Source: Symbiodinium natans
Lineage: Eukaryota; Sar; Dinophyceae; Suessiales; Symbiodiniaceae
NCBI GenBank assembly: GCA_905221605.1
Contig: CAJNDS010002208.1
Coordinates: 186,001 to 250,000, forward strand
Reading direction: 5' to 3'
Length of the DNA: 64,000 nt
In this document: one piece after another, positions 54,236-64,000 of the stretch
Layout of the letters: each line of letters opens with the position of its first letter
Numbering within the stretch: position 1 is the first letter of the stretch
Program-made: the position numbers and the translations under genes
The notes under the pieces: model-generated
Seen by the model: only the letters and a program-made list of their open reading frames with translations
The model's database searches: none
What the model was told of the DNA's origin: nothing

Positions 54236-57200
54236 TCAAGCCAATGAAGTCACCCTGGTGTGGAGGGGTGGAGATGGGTCCCACTGGTGCCAGGTGCTCC
54301 TGCGCAGCCTCATCCGAGTCATCCGTGGATAGCGATCCCTCAGAGTCACATTGCACTGCAGGTTGCTCCAACTGATCACTGAATGAAGCAGGCCACTTGT
54401 GCGCGTTGGCTGCAGGTGCGACGTGTCACCCACTTGGCCCATGCCCTGAGCGTCGCGGCAGAGCGTGTGCATGTCGCAGAGCGCTCGCAAGGCCGTAAGG
54501 GTCAAGGGCTGAGATGTGGGAAACAGAAGCAAAGATGCGAGCCTTGCTGGGCATGTTGAGCACGTAGCGACGGTGCTCACGAAAATCGTCTATCGGGGTA
54601 AGGGGCAGAATGTTGTCCTAGAGCAGCGCGGCTGTATGCACAAAGAGGGCGCCAGCACCAGCAAACGCGCTGCCTCCCACGATCTCCGGGCCCTCCCCCC
54701 GACGAGCAGGGTCTCTCCTCCTCGTCCTCTTCCTCCTCGTCTTCGGGCATGATGTTCTGGGCGGCCCGCCTCCCAAAAAGCCGGGCTCTCACAGCGCTGT
54801 CTCCCTCTCTCTCTCTCTCTCTCTCAGCCTTCTTGTCAGTATTCTTTTCTCTCTCTTCCATCCTCTCTCAGACTCTCTCCAGTCGGCGGAGCAGCAAATA
54901 GCGCTCTCTCCCAACCCCTTCCGGATTCTGTCTTCTCCGCGCGCCCTAGGAGCTCCAGGAGGGAGCGGAAGTCGTGGCCTCAGGAAACCATCCAAGGCAA
55001 ATGGAAGCACCACTCTTGGTAACTTCCCATTGTTAAATCACGCCTCTTCATTCTATTCTATGCTTCCTTATTCTCAAGACTCCTGCTCCATTGCTTCGTT
55101 CCGCTTCTCGGTGGTTTGGGATTTGGGGGTCGCCCTCCTTTCCTTTGCAACGTCTCTCTGCATGTCCTTCATCTGCCACATTTACTTGAGATCAAGGTCC
55201 CGAAAGCTAGACACACGGGCAATCACTTTCCTGATTGAATCAACGCACGTCCTTAAAGCCTGTAAGTATTGATTACACCAAGAGATTTGAGAAAACGACC
55301 AGTGTCACGGAAGCTTCAAAGAGTCTGCGTAAAGAACCAGGGCGCCGCAGGGTCCGATGCACATCAAGATGGCCGGCAGTGGCACCAGGGCAAATACCAC
55401 GGCGTAGGCGATCACACCGCAGACCTCTGAGAAGGGAAACCCCCTTGGAGCGCCCTCTTCTCACATCCTCTCTAATACGTCTCCCACTTGGAGACTCTAC
55501 AATGCCTCCCCTTGTTCTCTCTATGTCTCTCGCTTTTCTCGTCTTCCCAGGCTTCGGACCACAGCCCCGAGCTTGAAGAACACGTGCATCGTACAGGGGA
55601 GGAGGAAACAGGCCGAGCCGATCGTGGTCAAAGCCGACCCGACCTTGTGAGTGGCTTGGGGGTTTTTAATGGCGTACAGGTTGCACGATACAAAAACCTA
55701 GAATACCCACGGAGGGTTTCTGAGCCACCGGCGATGGAGCCGCCGATCCTTTCCAGGGCGTACTTGGAGCGCTCGAAGCGCTCTGCACCTGAGTGGGCCG
55801 GATCTGGCCGTATGGGGACCCTCATTGTGCACTCCCCAGGATCCCCCCCCAAGGGACCGAAAAGAAAATATGCAAAGTGCACCAGGAGAAGATGTGTGTG
55901 AGAAGATGGCTTCTGGTGCAAGCAGGAATGTTTCGTGGACACACGTGCAGCCTTTCATGGAAGTGGCATTCCAGACGCTCCGAAGAAGCAGGGCTTTCAA
56001 GGAGGACCCTCATGGTGGAAAACTACCGGGAGCAAACGACGAGATGCTGATCAGGCAAGGATGTGTTTTTCGTCCTTGGATACAGTCACACAACACAAAC
56101 ATAACTTTCGTGCGGTATAGCTTGCCGTACCTGAAACGCAGACATGCTCATGAAGCGATTTCTCGTGAGCAGCCTACATCCAAAAACACCGGGTTTCATG
56201 TTATATTTGAATAGCTGTCTGGGATAATCTCCTTCCTTAAGCTTTGGGATTTGTATTCCGTCAGGAATGTGTAGTCTGGTGTGTGTTTGGTAGGGACATT
56301 CAATGCTGCATCTTTTGCTTGTCATCAAAACGGGCAACTTTGTGTTTTCCACCAGAGCCTCAAAGACTGCATTTCTGATTCTGATGTGCTGTTTATAGTA
56401 GGAGAAGTATGTTCCGTCGTTTTGTTGTAGGGAGACGTGCATTCAAATGGTAGCAGTTGAATCGGAAACAGCATTGTTTTGGATCCGGAAGATTGCTGGC
56501 CTTCGAGGGACGTGTGTGTGTGTGTGTGTGTATGTGTGTGTAGGAACTATTTCTCGACTAGCAAGATGCACGTACTTTGCGCCTTTTGAGTAAAGCAAAA
56601 CAGCACACGTGGCAATCAGAAAGATCGGATCCGGAGGACAAGCGAGTGGATGTTGTTTGGCAGAGCTCTTGCAGGATTTGAGGTATTCTGACGGACATGT
56701 GCGCATGTTCCGCTTGTTTGTTGATCTTGTGCATGTACTAGCGAAAGGGGCGTTCGATTGGAAAGGTGTTCTTTGTGCCTTATGCAGGCAAACCAATTGA
56801 AACAAACGAACAAAACATAGCAACACTTCCGGGCACTAGTCCTCCGGGTCCCGGAGAATAGTCTTCCGTTGTTGTTTATCTTGGTTTTGCTGCATGAGGG
56901 GTCTTCTGAGGGACATGTATGCAGTTTTGTGAGCGCTTCTCTTTGAAACGTGTGCGTTACATTCATTAGGAATACTTCATGTGATCACGACAGTACTTTC
57001 CAATATGTGATTGTGGGTCGGGAGGTGGTGCAACCAACATACAAGACGCTCTCACTCCTGGATTGCGGATCAACCTTTGATTCTCCTGCGCTGGTTCAAA
57101 GGGGAGCACTGCGGTTCTTTGAGAGGAGCTCATGGTTCTGCTTCCGCTTCTCGGTGTTGGCCTGCTTGCAAAAGAGACTTGCGAAAGACTCTCATGCGTG

Positions 57201-59560
57201 GAGTCCATTAAATAAATGTCCTTGGTGACGGCAACATCGGAAATCTTCATGGACACGCGGTGGTTCCCCGACTTCCCATGCTTCGTCGCACCGGCGGCCC
57301 TCAGCGCGCATTGACTATCAGCTGTCGCAAGATGTGGCTGAGTGCTAGTGAAGGATTGGAAGCTTTCACAAGCAAAGAGAAGCAGCACGATGTTTCAAAC
57401 GGACTTGAAATCCCATTCGTGCAAACATTAGATTGCCTCCCTGCACACTCAGGGCCGAGCATGGAGATGCTCTTCCTGTCAGGACAGATGCGATATGCAA
57501 TGAGCGCAGCACATGCCTCACCTCTCAAGCGTCTCGCCTGCCGATGTTGCCCAGTCGTGTGGCAACCGTCTGCGGCTGCTGCTCCTCTGAATGTCCAGGC
57601 TCATGAGTCCATACGGGGCCATCAGACAAGGACTCGCATGGCCGAGCCGCACTGCAGTCGACTCTACTACAAAGGAGCTCCCAGCCTCCTCCTCGTCCTC
57701 GTCCTCCTCTTCCTGCTCCTCCACGTCGGTGATGTGACAGGAGTGGTACTTGTGCGACCTGTGTCAGGCATGCCAAGTATGGTACCATTCCACATGCTGC
57801 AAATCAAAGCCCTGGCCATACCACAGCTATGCTGTAAGGGTGGTGCAGATGTAGGCAGTAGTCCACTGCAAAACCCACGAAGACAATGAGGGACAATACT
57901 TCGATAGCTCCGATCTTCCAAGACATGATCTTGGTGCGTACAAGAATCAAGAACCACACCTGCACAACTTCAGCCGCAAACAAGTGAACTGCAGCAAGAG
58001 TAGGGCCCCGGCGATGACCATGAAGAAAAGCAAGCCCAGCACAATCATCATCACGACCAGCATGACTATCAGCGACAGATGCGTGCTCCGAGTGAAGACG
58101 AGGACTCCCAAGAAGACGCACCCCAAGGAGATGCAAAGTGTCACCAGGGTGCTGTCCAGGATGACCTCTCCGAAGAAGCAAGGACTCTGCGCAAACAGAA
58201 AGAGAGAGAAAGAGAGCGAGGGTGGGAGAGTTGGCCGACTCCTTTTTTCAAGATCTCCCCAAAACAGAGGCTTCTGGCTTCTGTCTTTTTTCATCTGTGT
58301 CTTGACATAGCATGCGGCCTGCCTTCTCAGCCTCGGTGATGGTCCAGACCCGAGATGCCTCAGCCACACATCCGCAGAGAATCCGCAGAGAATCTTGAGC
58401 GTCAGAGGATCCAACTCTTCTCAGCCCGAGTCGGGCCAACTCTTCTCGGGCACCGGCATGCCACGCACCTTTGATAGATGCCTCTGCTTGGCTGTTGAAG
58501 GCCTGCGCGGGATCAAGAAGGATGGCAAGAACTCCTAAGAAGTCCGCCGAAGCATTTCACTGGTCCTATTTCGAATATTTCATAATGCTTCATACTGTCA
58601 GCAAAGGGACGGCCAGGTGGCGGTCCCAGGTCAGCATGGCATCCAGGCCGATGGATGAACCCCCCAGGCGGTTCACGTTGACGTAGAACCTTAGATCACT
58701 TCATATCACTTCAATGAAACCACGGAAGTTCATGGGGCCATGATGGGTCGTGTGAAATGTTGAGCTTCTATAGGCGAAGGACTGAAAGTACATGGCGATG
58801 AGGCGCTGGTCCTCCGAGAACCAAACGTAGCCTCAACAGCACCGGGGAGGGACTTTTGACTCTCACAGGCACTATGGGGCACTGTGAGGGCGAGGCGGGT
58901 GGTCTCGTAGGGGCCGGTCTTTTTGTTGTTGGCATACCACCAGGCTTGCGCGTGGAAGTCCTTGTTGGGCCGAACAGGCCACTCCTCGCCACCGGCCACC
59001 CACCACTCCTTGAAGCCCTGACGCACGTGCAGAGCGTGTTTTTACTGAAGAGCGTGAAAAGTGCGACATATCATGTGAACAGCGCTCGGAGGCACCGTGC
59101 GAGCTCTCAGTTGCAATGGGGTCCAAGCCTGTAGCCAACACTGCATCGAGACCACCTTCAGCTCCTGAGGGGGTGAGTTGGGTGAGCTCCCGGTAAGACG
59201 TTTCTTGTAGTCTTGTAGCAATGAAAGCTCTGGACATCGCCAGCTTGGTCTCCTCGGGAGGGTCGGTGCAAAGGTCCAGGCTCCTCCGCTGCGCCCAAGG
59301 GTCTTCCAAGCGGAAGTCGCTGGAGAAGCCGTAAGGCTGCTCCTCAGAGCTTAAAATTAGATGACTTGAAACAGCTTGACAGCCATTCAAGCTGACAATA
59401 TTCGCCACTACCCAAGGGGATGGTTTTTTGGTGGAGCTCCTTGGAGACACCCAGCAACGGGTTGGTTCCCGTGACGGCGAGGCCGAAAACAACCAGCACG
59501 TCCTTGGCGCCGGAGATCGCGAAGTAAATCCACCAAGATAAGTGACTCAAGTCACCATCC
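54236..59560 (-). CDS. Patched/Dispatched-type RND membrane protein
   Basis: Exons read from high to low. About 59545-59430 is KDVLVVFGLAVTGTNPLLGV. About 59340-59225 is FSSDFRLEDPWAQRRSLDLC. About 59023-58905 is FKEWWVAGGEEWPVRPNKDF. About 58829-58757 is EDQRLIAMYFQSFAYRSS. About 58685-58600 is RLGGSSIGLDAMLTWDRHLA. About 58371-58290 is EASRVWTITEAEKAGRM. About 58186-57975 starts GEVILDSTLVTLCISLGCVF and is followed by two hydrophobic helices. 57932 to about 57846 is SWKIGAIEVLSLIVFVGFAV then DYCLHL, the sterol-sensing-like GFAVDYCLH motif. About 57745-57680 is HKYHSCHITDVEEQEEEDED. About 55789-55728 is ERFERSKYALERIGGSIAGG. 55643-55558 is GSALTTIGSACFLLPCTMHV. About 55415-55345 is YAVVFALVPLPAILMCIGPC. 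C-terminal exons probably lie at 54530-54236 (ALRALCDMHTLCRDAQGM; ISTPPHQGDFIGLNVISM). The protein lies in a membrane. Exon edges are approximate. Confidence 0.8.
56511..56542. repeat. (TG)n microsatellite
   Basis: A TGTGTG run with one TATG interruption lies in the long intron of the Dispatched-like gene. Confidence 0.9.
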
Positions 59561-61380
59561 GGGACCATCCGTTCCACTGATGTACAAATAGGAAGAATTC
59601 CCGTTTACTGAGTCGAAGCAGTCACAAGACACTTATGACTCTTACTGAGTCCTCGCAGGCAAGAAGCAGCCACAAGACTCCTTAAAGCACTTCACTCTCT
59701 TTGTGGCGGAGCCACTGTCTGCAGCTCGGCGGGCAAGACTGGCTCGGGGGTCGTCGTGACTTGCAAGCGGCGGGAGGCCAGGGCCTGCCCCAGAATTATC
59801 AAACCGTTTTTCCTTCATAAAAAGCTATTTTCGAATACTTATTCATTCTTGAGGGTCTATCGAAGGGTCCGTCGAGGGCTCGAGCTCTTTGCTTTCCCCT
59901 GCGCCCTGTCCAGAAGGGTCCTCTGAGGTTCCGCTGAGGTCTGTATCTCTCGTTGACTGACCAAAACAGCACGGCAAACGCAACACGGGATTCTGTTTTT
60001 TTTGATAGCTTGAGGGCCATGTCCTTGTGTCGCGAAGTTTCTTTTGAATGTTTCACGCACAGAGAATCCTTGAGATGTGGGAACAACTCGGCCAGCCAGG
60101 GCGTTTTTGGGATTGAAGAATCTTGCACCCGAATACCTCGATGTCGATATCTGAGTGTACTTATGTGTACTTGCAAGGACTTGCCTCGCAACACCAGAGA
60201 CCCCCTTTAGGTGCTAAATGCTAAACATCCCGTCCCTCCGTCCTTATAATCAAGCAGCTGCTACGACCCGTGTGAAGCCAAACGCCCCCGGCGGCACCTC
60301 TGCGACGCCATCCAATTGCAGTGCTCCCACAGCACTTGGGGATCCTCTCAGATGGTGGGGTGCAAGAGGTCGAGAGGGTCCATTCGTGTTGGTTTGGGCT
60401 GCTCTAACTCTAACTAGAATTGGGGTCTTTGGCGGGTCTCCGAATGCTCGAGTCCTGAGGGCGGGCCATCGCAGGGCTGCACGCCGCAGTAGCAGAGCCT
60501 CAGCACCAATTCCCAGATCGAACCACATAACCCAAGCAGATCGCATACTGTTGAGTTCCAGGAGCAGTTGGGAGAGGCAGGTTCGGCCGGTGCCCTTCAC
60601 CACCGTGGCGGATGGCGCCTGGACCGAAACATGGAGAATCTGAGAAACATGAAGAAGATTGCATGCACCCCGTTTGGCTCGGACCTGGAGCATGACACGC
60701 AGGTCGATATCACCAGTGTCCCAATGTAGCGTCTCTAGCAGAGAGGACGTCGTGCCTGGTCGATCCAGGGCGACGCGATGCTTTCGTTTCTGTTTGGCTC
60801 CAGCCCTCGAGGCACTGTACAATTCAACACGCCTGCTGCTGCGAGATTGATGGAGCTCGCATTTGGGATGATCTCGCTCATCAGCCGCTCCTCTGTGAAC
60901 ATTTAAAGTTGATGAATGGCGAGAGGGACAACACGAAGCAACTCTGCAGCATTCCCTGAACGCTCGATTCACTCTCCCCCCCCCCCCCCCCCGGCTCCAC
61001 GTCCGAACTCTGAAGATGCCCTGGTGTCAATCCGCTTCTGCCCACCACGCGTGTCTGAACCTTGAATGAAACTTCTGGATCATAATTTAGCAGGCAGCTG
61101 CTACATGTATCTTTCCAGCACGTGTATCCTGGTAACCTGGTATGTCCCGCAGCCGTCTGTGGGCGAAGGTTCCGCGCTTTTGTATGGCACACAGTCGCCT
61201 CAGCTAGAGCTCAGATCTCTACAGCTCTCTACATGAACTTGTATCACTTAAGATTTCCTCACTCTTTGCAAGAGCCAAGGCGCAGCTGGCGAGGCTGCCC
61301 AGGCGGCGGCCATGTGTGTTGCAGTGGTGTAGGCTGCAAGCGCGGAAGAGACTCCTGGGCTTACGGCCCAAAAGGACTGC
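59561..61380. other. Upstream of the Dispatched-like gene; 5' exons not found
   Basis: The N-terminal exons of the Dispatched-like protein should lie here on the minus strand. One candidate, about 60872-60770, reads PNASSINLAAAGVLNCTVP, but no junction supports it. A 240-codon minus-strand frame (60972-60250) has no recognisable domain. A C17 run lies at about 60975-60992. Confidence 0.4.
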
Positions 61381-61411
61381 GCTCACCAAGCGAGAGAGGA
61401 AGAGAGATACA

Positions 61412-61421
61412 TATAAACATA

Positions 61422-61452
<31 letters not shown>

Positions 61453-61456
61453 TATG
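61412..61456. repeat. (TA)n microsatellite
   Basis: An ATATAA-rich lead-in is followed by an alternating TA run of about 22 bp, then a C14 run at 61466-61480. It marks the edge of the AT-rich island. Confidence 0.9.
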
Positions 61457-61645
61457 TATGCTCACCCCCCCCCCCCCCCATGATCCACGTTTCTGCTTCG
61501 AAACAGATGGATCTTGGGAGGAGAGGGGGCCATGAGCTAGCGAAAAAAAACACCGACAGGGCCGATAAATACCAATATAATTTCAAGTCAGGCAGGTCAT
61601 TTACATCAACAAGGTAGAAAAACACACCCGAAAAAATCAAGTCTT

Positions 61646-62140
61646 TCTAGAAACTCGGCCGGCTCGAATTTTCCAAAAAAAACTGACACAGTAGGTCACC
61701 CAAACACGAGCAGGCTCGAATCTTCCAAAAACAACCTAAATTTCAGGATCTATGGCTCCAGCAGCCCGGTAGATCCTGAAAGTTAGGTTTTTTTGGAAAA
61801 TTCGAGCCTGCTCGAGTTTTCGAGATGTGGTGCTTCAAGAATTTTCGGAAAATTCGAGCCGGCTCGAATTTTCCAAAAAAAATCTGAAACCATGGCTGTG
61901 TGACCCCAAGGCCTCATCGATGACATAATTTAGGATACTTTTGGAAAATTCGAGCCTGCTCGAGTTTCGAGACCTGGAGCTTCAAGAATTTTCGGAAAAT
62001 TCGAGCCGTTTCGAATTTTCAAAAAAAATGCTGAAACCATGACAGAATGTAGGTGTTTTTGGAAAATTCGAGCCTGCTCGAGTGTTGGTGACCTGGTGCC
62101 TCGAGAATTTTCGGAAAATTCGAGCCGGCTCGAGTTTTCC
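61646..62140. repeat. Palindromic repeat cluster (GAGCCGGCTC cores)
   Basis: At least seven copies of AAAATTCGAGCC(G/T)GCTCGA occur. One at about 61853-61880 is a perfect 28-bp palindrome, running GGAAAATTCGAGCC then its complement. Around them a longer unit repeats about three times, with GAATTTTCGGAAAATTCGAG and CTGAAACCATG parts. At 61713-61812 two arms of about 40 bp starting GCAGGCTCGAATCTTCC and ending GGAAAATTCGAGCCTGC face each other. Confidence 0.93.
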
Positions 62141-62391
62141 CTATATCTCTTGAAATTCTGACTGCGGTAATTGATACAATTAGTAGCATTAGTTACTAAT
62201 TCCAACTCAATTGTTAAGTTTCCCATATATTTTAACGGCAAATATCTGACTTGTGAGAAGAGGCCACGCAATGGTATCAATCCAACAGCCGTTTTGTTCT
62301 TAAACCCTTGACAATTAACATAAGAACTACCTTTGTGTAATTTAAAACTTAAACTATCAATGAGGATATATTCGGGACGAAAAGTTTCCAT
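62141..62391 (-). pseudogene. Truncated virus-capsid-like ORF (tentative)
   Basis: The minus-strand frame starts METFRPEYILIDSLSF and continues with GLFSQVRYLPLKYMGNLTIE then LELV. The pattern of Leu-Pro-Leu-x-Tyr then alternating hydrophobic ELELV resembles the strand pairs of small jelly-roll capsid proteins seen in protist-associated viruses and their genome copies. This is my impression only, not an alignment. After about 85 codons the frame runs into the palindromic repeat cluster, so the 3' part is lost. AT-rich codon use differs from the host genes. Confidence 0.35.
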
Positions 62392-63288
62392 TATATATAA
62401 ATAGCATAGATAATTTAATTACATATACATATACCTTCAACTTGTATTCAATCAAGTAATTCAAAACTATATGAATTGTCTTTACTATTGTTCTTCTTCC
62501 TACCTTTCACCTGCTTAACCTAATCATTGCTTATTTGTTGTCCCGATGCGGAACCTAAACTATGACTCATAATACCAGAGATTCCAGTTTTCTTTTCTTT
62601 AACAGTCTATTTCAATAAAACCATCTTACAGGAACTTACCTACATCTTGAAAACGCTGAGTCTGTTGCGTCTTGTATAAAAGAAGTTTTCAATCATCATA
62701 AACATCTCTAGCGCTTTTAGTCCCGGCAATGTATAAAATAGAACCATTTTTGATATATCCCGTCAGGATTCTCATACGCTAATTTAAGTCCTTGCGTGTC
62801 CGTTAAGCATGTCTCTGTCTTTGCGAATTCGTCTCTAACTTCATTATGTAGTCTGCTTCTTGTGTTAGGTGCTTTATTTGAAACCCCTTCATCTCTTCTT
62901 TTATGTTTATGCACTATACAATGGTTTATAAATCATTTTTTATCTAATCAATGAATATTGTTGAATTTCAAGAAGGTGCATACTGAAAGCCATTATAGAG
63001 TGAATTACAGAGATTAACAAACCGCACAAAATCAAACCCAGAAACGGATTCTGTTTGTAGATTTCTGTTGTTTTAAAGTGTAGATAATCAATAGCAAGTT
63101 GTAGCTTCAGACATGGCAAGACACGAAAGTATCGTAAATATCGGTGTTTTTCACTTCAACAATATATGTGAGCAATCACAGGTGCAGAAGGACAAGCAAA
63201 AAAAGGATACATATGGATCATGGGGGGGTGTGACCATATGTACATGTATATATATATATGTATCAAGATATGTTGATATATGTTACAT
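62392..63288. other. AT-rich island 2
   Basis: Strongly AT-rich compared with the rest of the window. Apart from the lipase-like fragments there is no recognised gene. It ends directly at repeat A copy 2, in a TATATATGTATCAAGATATG stretch. Confidence 0.7.
62540..62914 (-). pseudogene. Frameshifted lipase-like pseudogene (tentative)
   Basis: Fragments lie in order on the minus strand but in different frames and with stops. They are LKLAYENPDGIY (about 62800-62755), NGSILYIAGTKSARDVYDD (about 62745-62690), TQRFQDVGKFL (about 62660-62630) and SGIMSHSLGSASGQQIS (about 62575-62530). The last resembles the GHSLGG nucleophile elbow of class-3 lipase-like proteins, with Gly changed to Ser in the first position. 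The combination is typical of a decayed alpha/beta-hydrolase gene. It lies next to the capsid-like fragment in the same AT-rich DNA. Confidence 0.4.
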
Positions 63289-63660
63289 AATTCGCCTCGG
63301 CTTCCTGCCGAGAAGCGTCTGGAACAAGCAGACCCGGATCGGGCCTCCTTCCCCCTAACCCAACCCTTGTGCCAAATTTTTTGACGCAACCCCCCCCCCC
63401 CCCCCCCTGTGGGACCCCCCCCCAATCCCTTGGAGGAGCTGCAAACCGATGCCGTGGAGGGTCCCGCTTGTCGGTGGCTCCTACAGGGGGAGTGCCTCAA
63501 AAACCCCCCCCCCCCCACCCCCCCCCACCCCCCACCCCCCCCCCCCAACCCCCCCCCCCCCCACCCCCCCCACCCCCCACCCCCCCTCACCCCCCCCCAA
63601 CCCCCCCCCCCACCCGGGCCGGCCCGGCTGCCGAGGCGGTGCGCGCAAGCGTTTACAATT
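63289..63660. repeat. GC-rich dispersed repeat family A, copy 2
   Basis: Same order of blocks as 21139-21440: TTCGCCTCGGCTTCCTGCCG, a poly-C tract, GGAGGAGCTGCAAACCGATG, GGTGGCTCCTACAGGG and GGCCGGCCCGGCTGCCGAGG, ending GCGCAAGCGTTTACAATTA. The centre has grown into a long C-rich stretch (63505-63615) that gives poly-Pro and poly-Gly frames. The orientation is the same as in copy 1. Confidence 0.9.
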
Positions 63661-63908
63661 ACACTATGTGTACAATTACATACACGAACATACTGTATAA
63701 TGTAAGAATGAAATCATCGTTAAAATGTACGTAACATACAGTGTGCTGCACGAAGTAAGCCGCGGCATGCGCTGTGCGCGCTGCTCGAGCCGCGTTCCTG
63801 TCTGCCACCCCAGGCTCGAGCATTTCAACGTGGAGTCTGCATAAGCACCCTTCGGGTAGTCTGTGAAGTCCTGAGCCAGAAATATTCCCAAGGCTAGGTA
63901 GGAAGGGA

Positions 63909-64000
63909 AGAGAGACAGAGAGAGAGACAGAGAAACCAAACAAAAAAAAACACAACCATGCGCAGGAGAGAGAGCGAGAGAGAGCGAGAGAGAGAGAGAG
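63909..64000. repeat. (GA)n-rich tract at window end
   Basis: GAGAGACAGAGAGAG units are interrupted by an A9 run at about 63943-63951 and continue to the end of the window. Confidence 0.9.

Noticed and set aside
1-64000. Relict dinoflagellate spliced-leader sequence near gene starts
   Set aside because: I looked for the TTTTGGCTCAAG end of the leader on both strands and saw no convincing match. A GGCTCAAG near 38240 lacks the rest.

Overview
The window looks like nuclear DNA of a dinoflagellate, most likely Symbiodiniaceae or another Suessiales. Genes are broken into many tiny exons. Where known protein families fix the reading frame, the intron 5' ends are mostly GC, with some GT and a few GA, and the 3' ends are almost always AG followed by G. 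Every gene I could recognise lies on the minus strand, which fits the co-directional gene order of these genomes. Most of the rest is intron and intergenic sequence full of microsatellites and repeats.

Layout in minus-strand order, from high to low coordinate. (1) 61.4-63.7 kb: an AT-rich island with decayed virus-like and lipase-like ORFs, a palindromic repeat cluster and a GC-rich dispersed repeat. (2) about 59.6-54.2 kb: a Patched/Dispatched-type membrane protein. (3) 51.8-53.9 and 46.9-48.0 kb: two copies of a dispersed repeat, one with a 50-bp foldback; weak unrecognised exon-like ORFs lie between them. (4) 46.7-43.3 kb: a secreted protein with an N-terminal helical region and an ALK-like glycine-rich region. 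(5) 38.1-15.06 kb: a ClpC-type Hsp100 ATPase in about 40 exons over 23 kb. It carries both N-domain repeats, both AAA+ modules, a short middle domain and an LGF tripeptide at the ClpP-docking position. One of its introns holds a 4.9-kb array of about 112-bp repeats, another a 6.9-kb mixed repeat region with an AT-rich island, and a third an uninterrupted 120-codon ORF. (6) about 7.2-6.9 kb: a weak exon candidate. (7) 4.0-1.9 kb: two tandem copies of an unknown gene that share an almost identical 418-bp exon; one copy lacks the intron just upstream of it.

Functionally this is a set of unrelated housekeeping and surface genes, not an operon. The ClpC protein would work with ClpP in protein quality control, probably in the plastid. 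The Dispatched-like protein is an integral membrane transporter-like protein and the glycine-rich protein is probably extracellular. The points most worth checking are the exon-exact duplication with intron loss, the repeat array with an internal inversion, the nested intronless ORF, the foldback element, and the AT-rich islands tied to one GC-rich repeat. I made all calls by reading the sequence; no alignment or database search was run.
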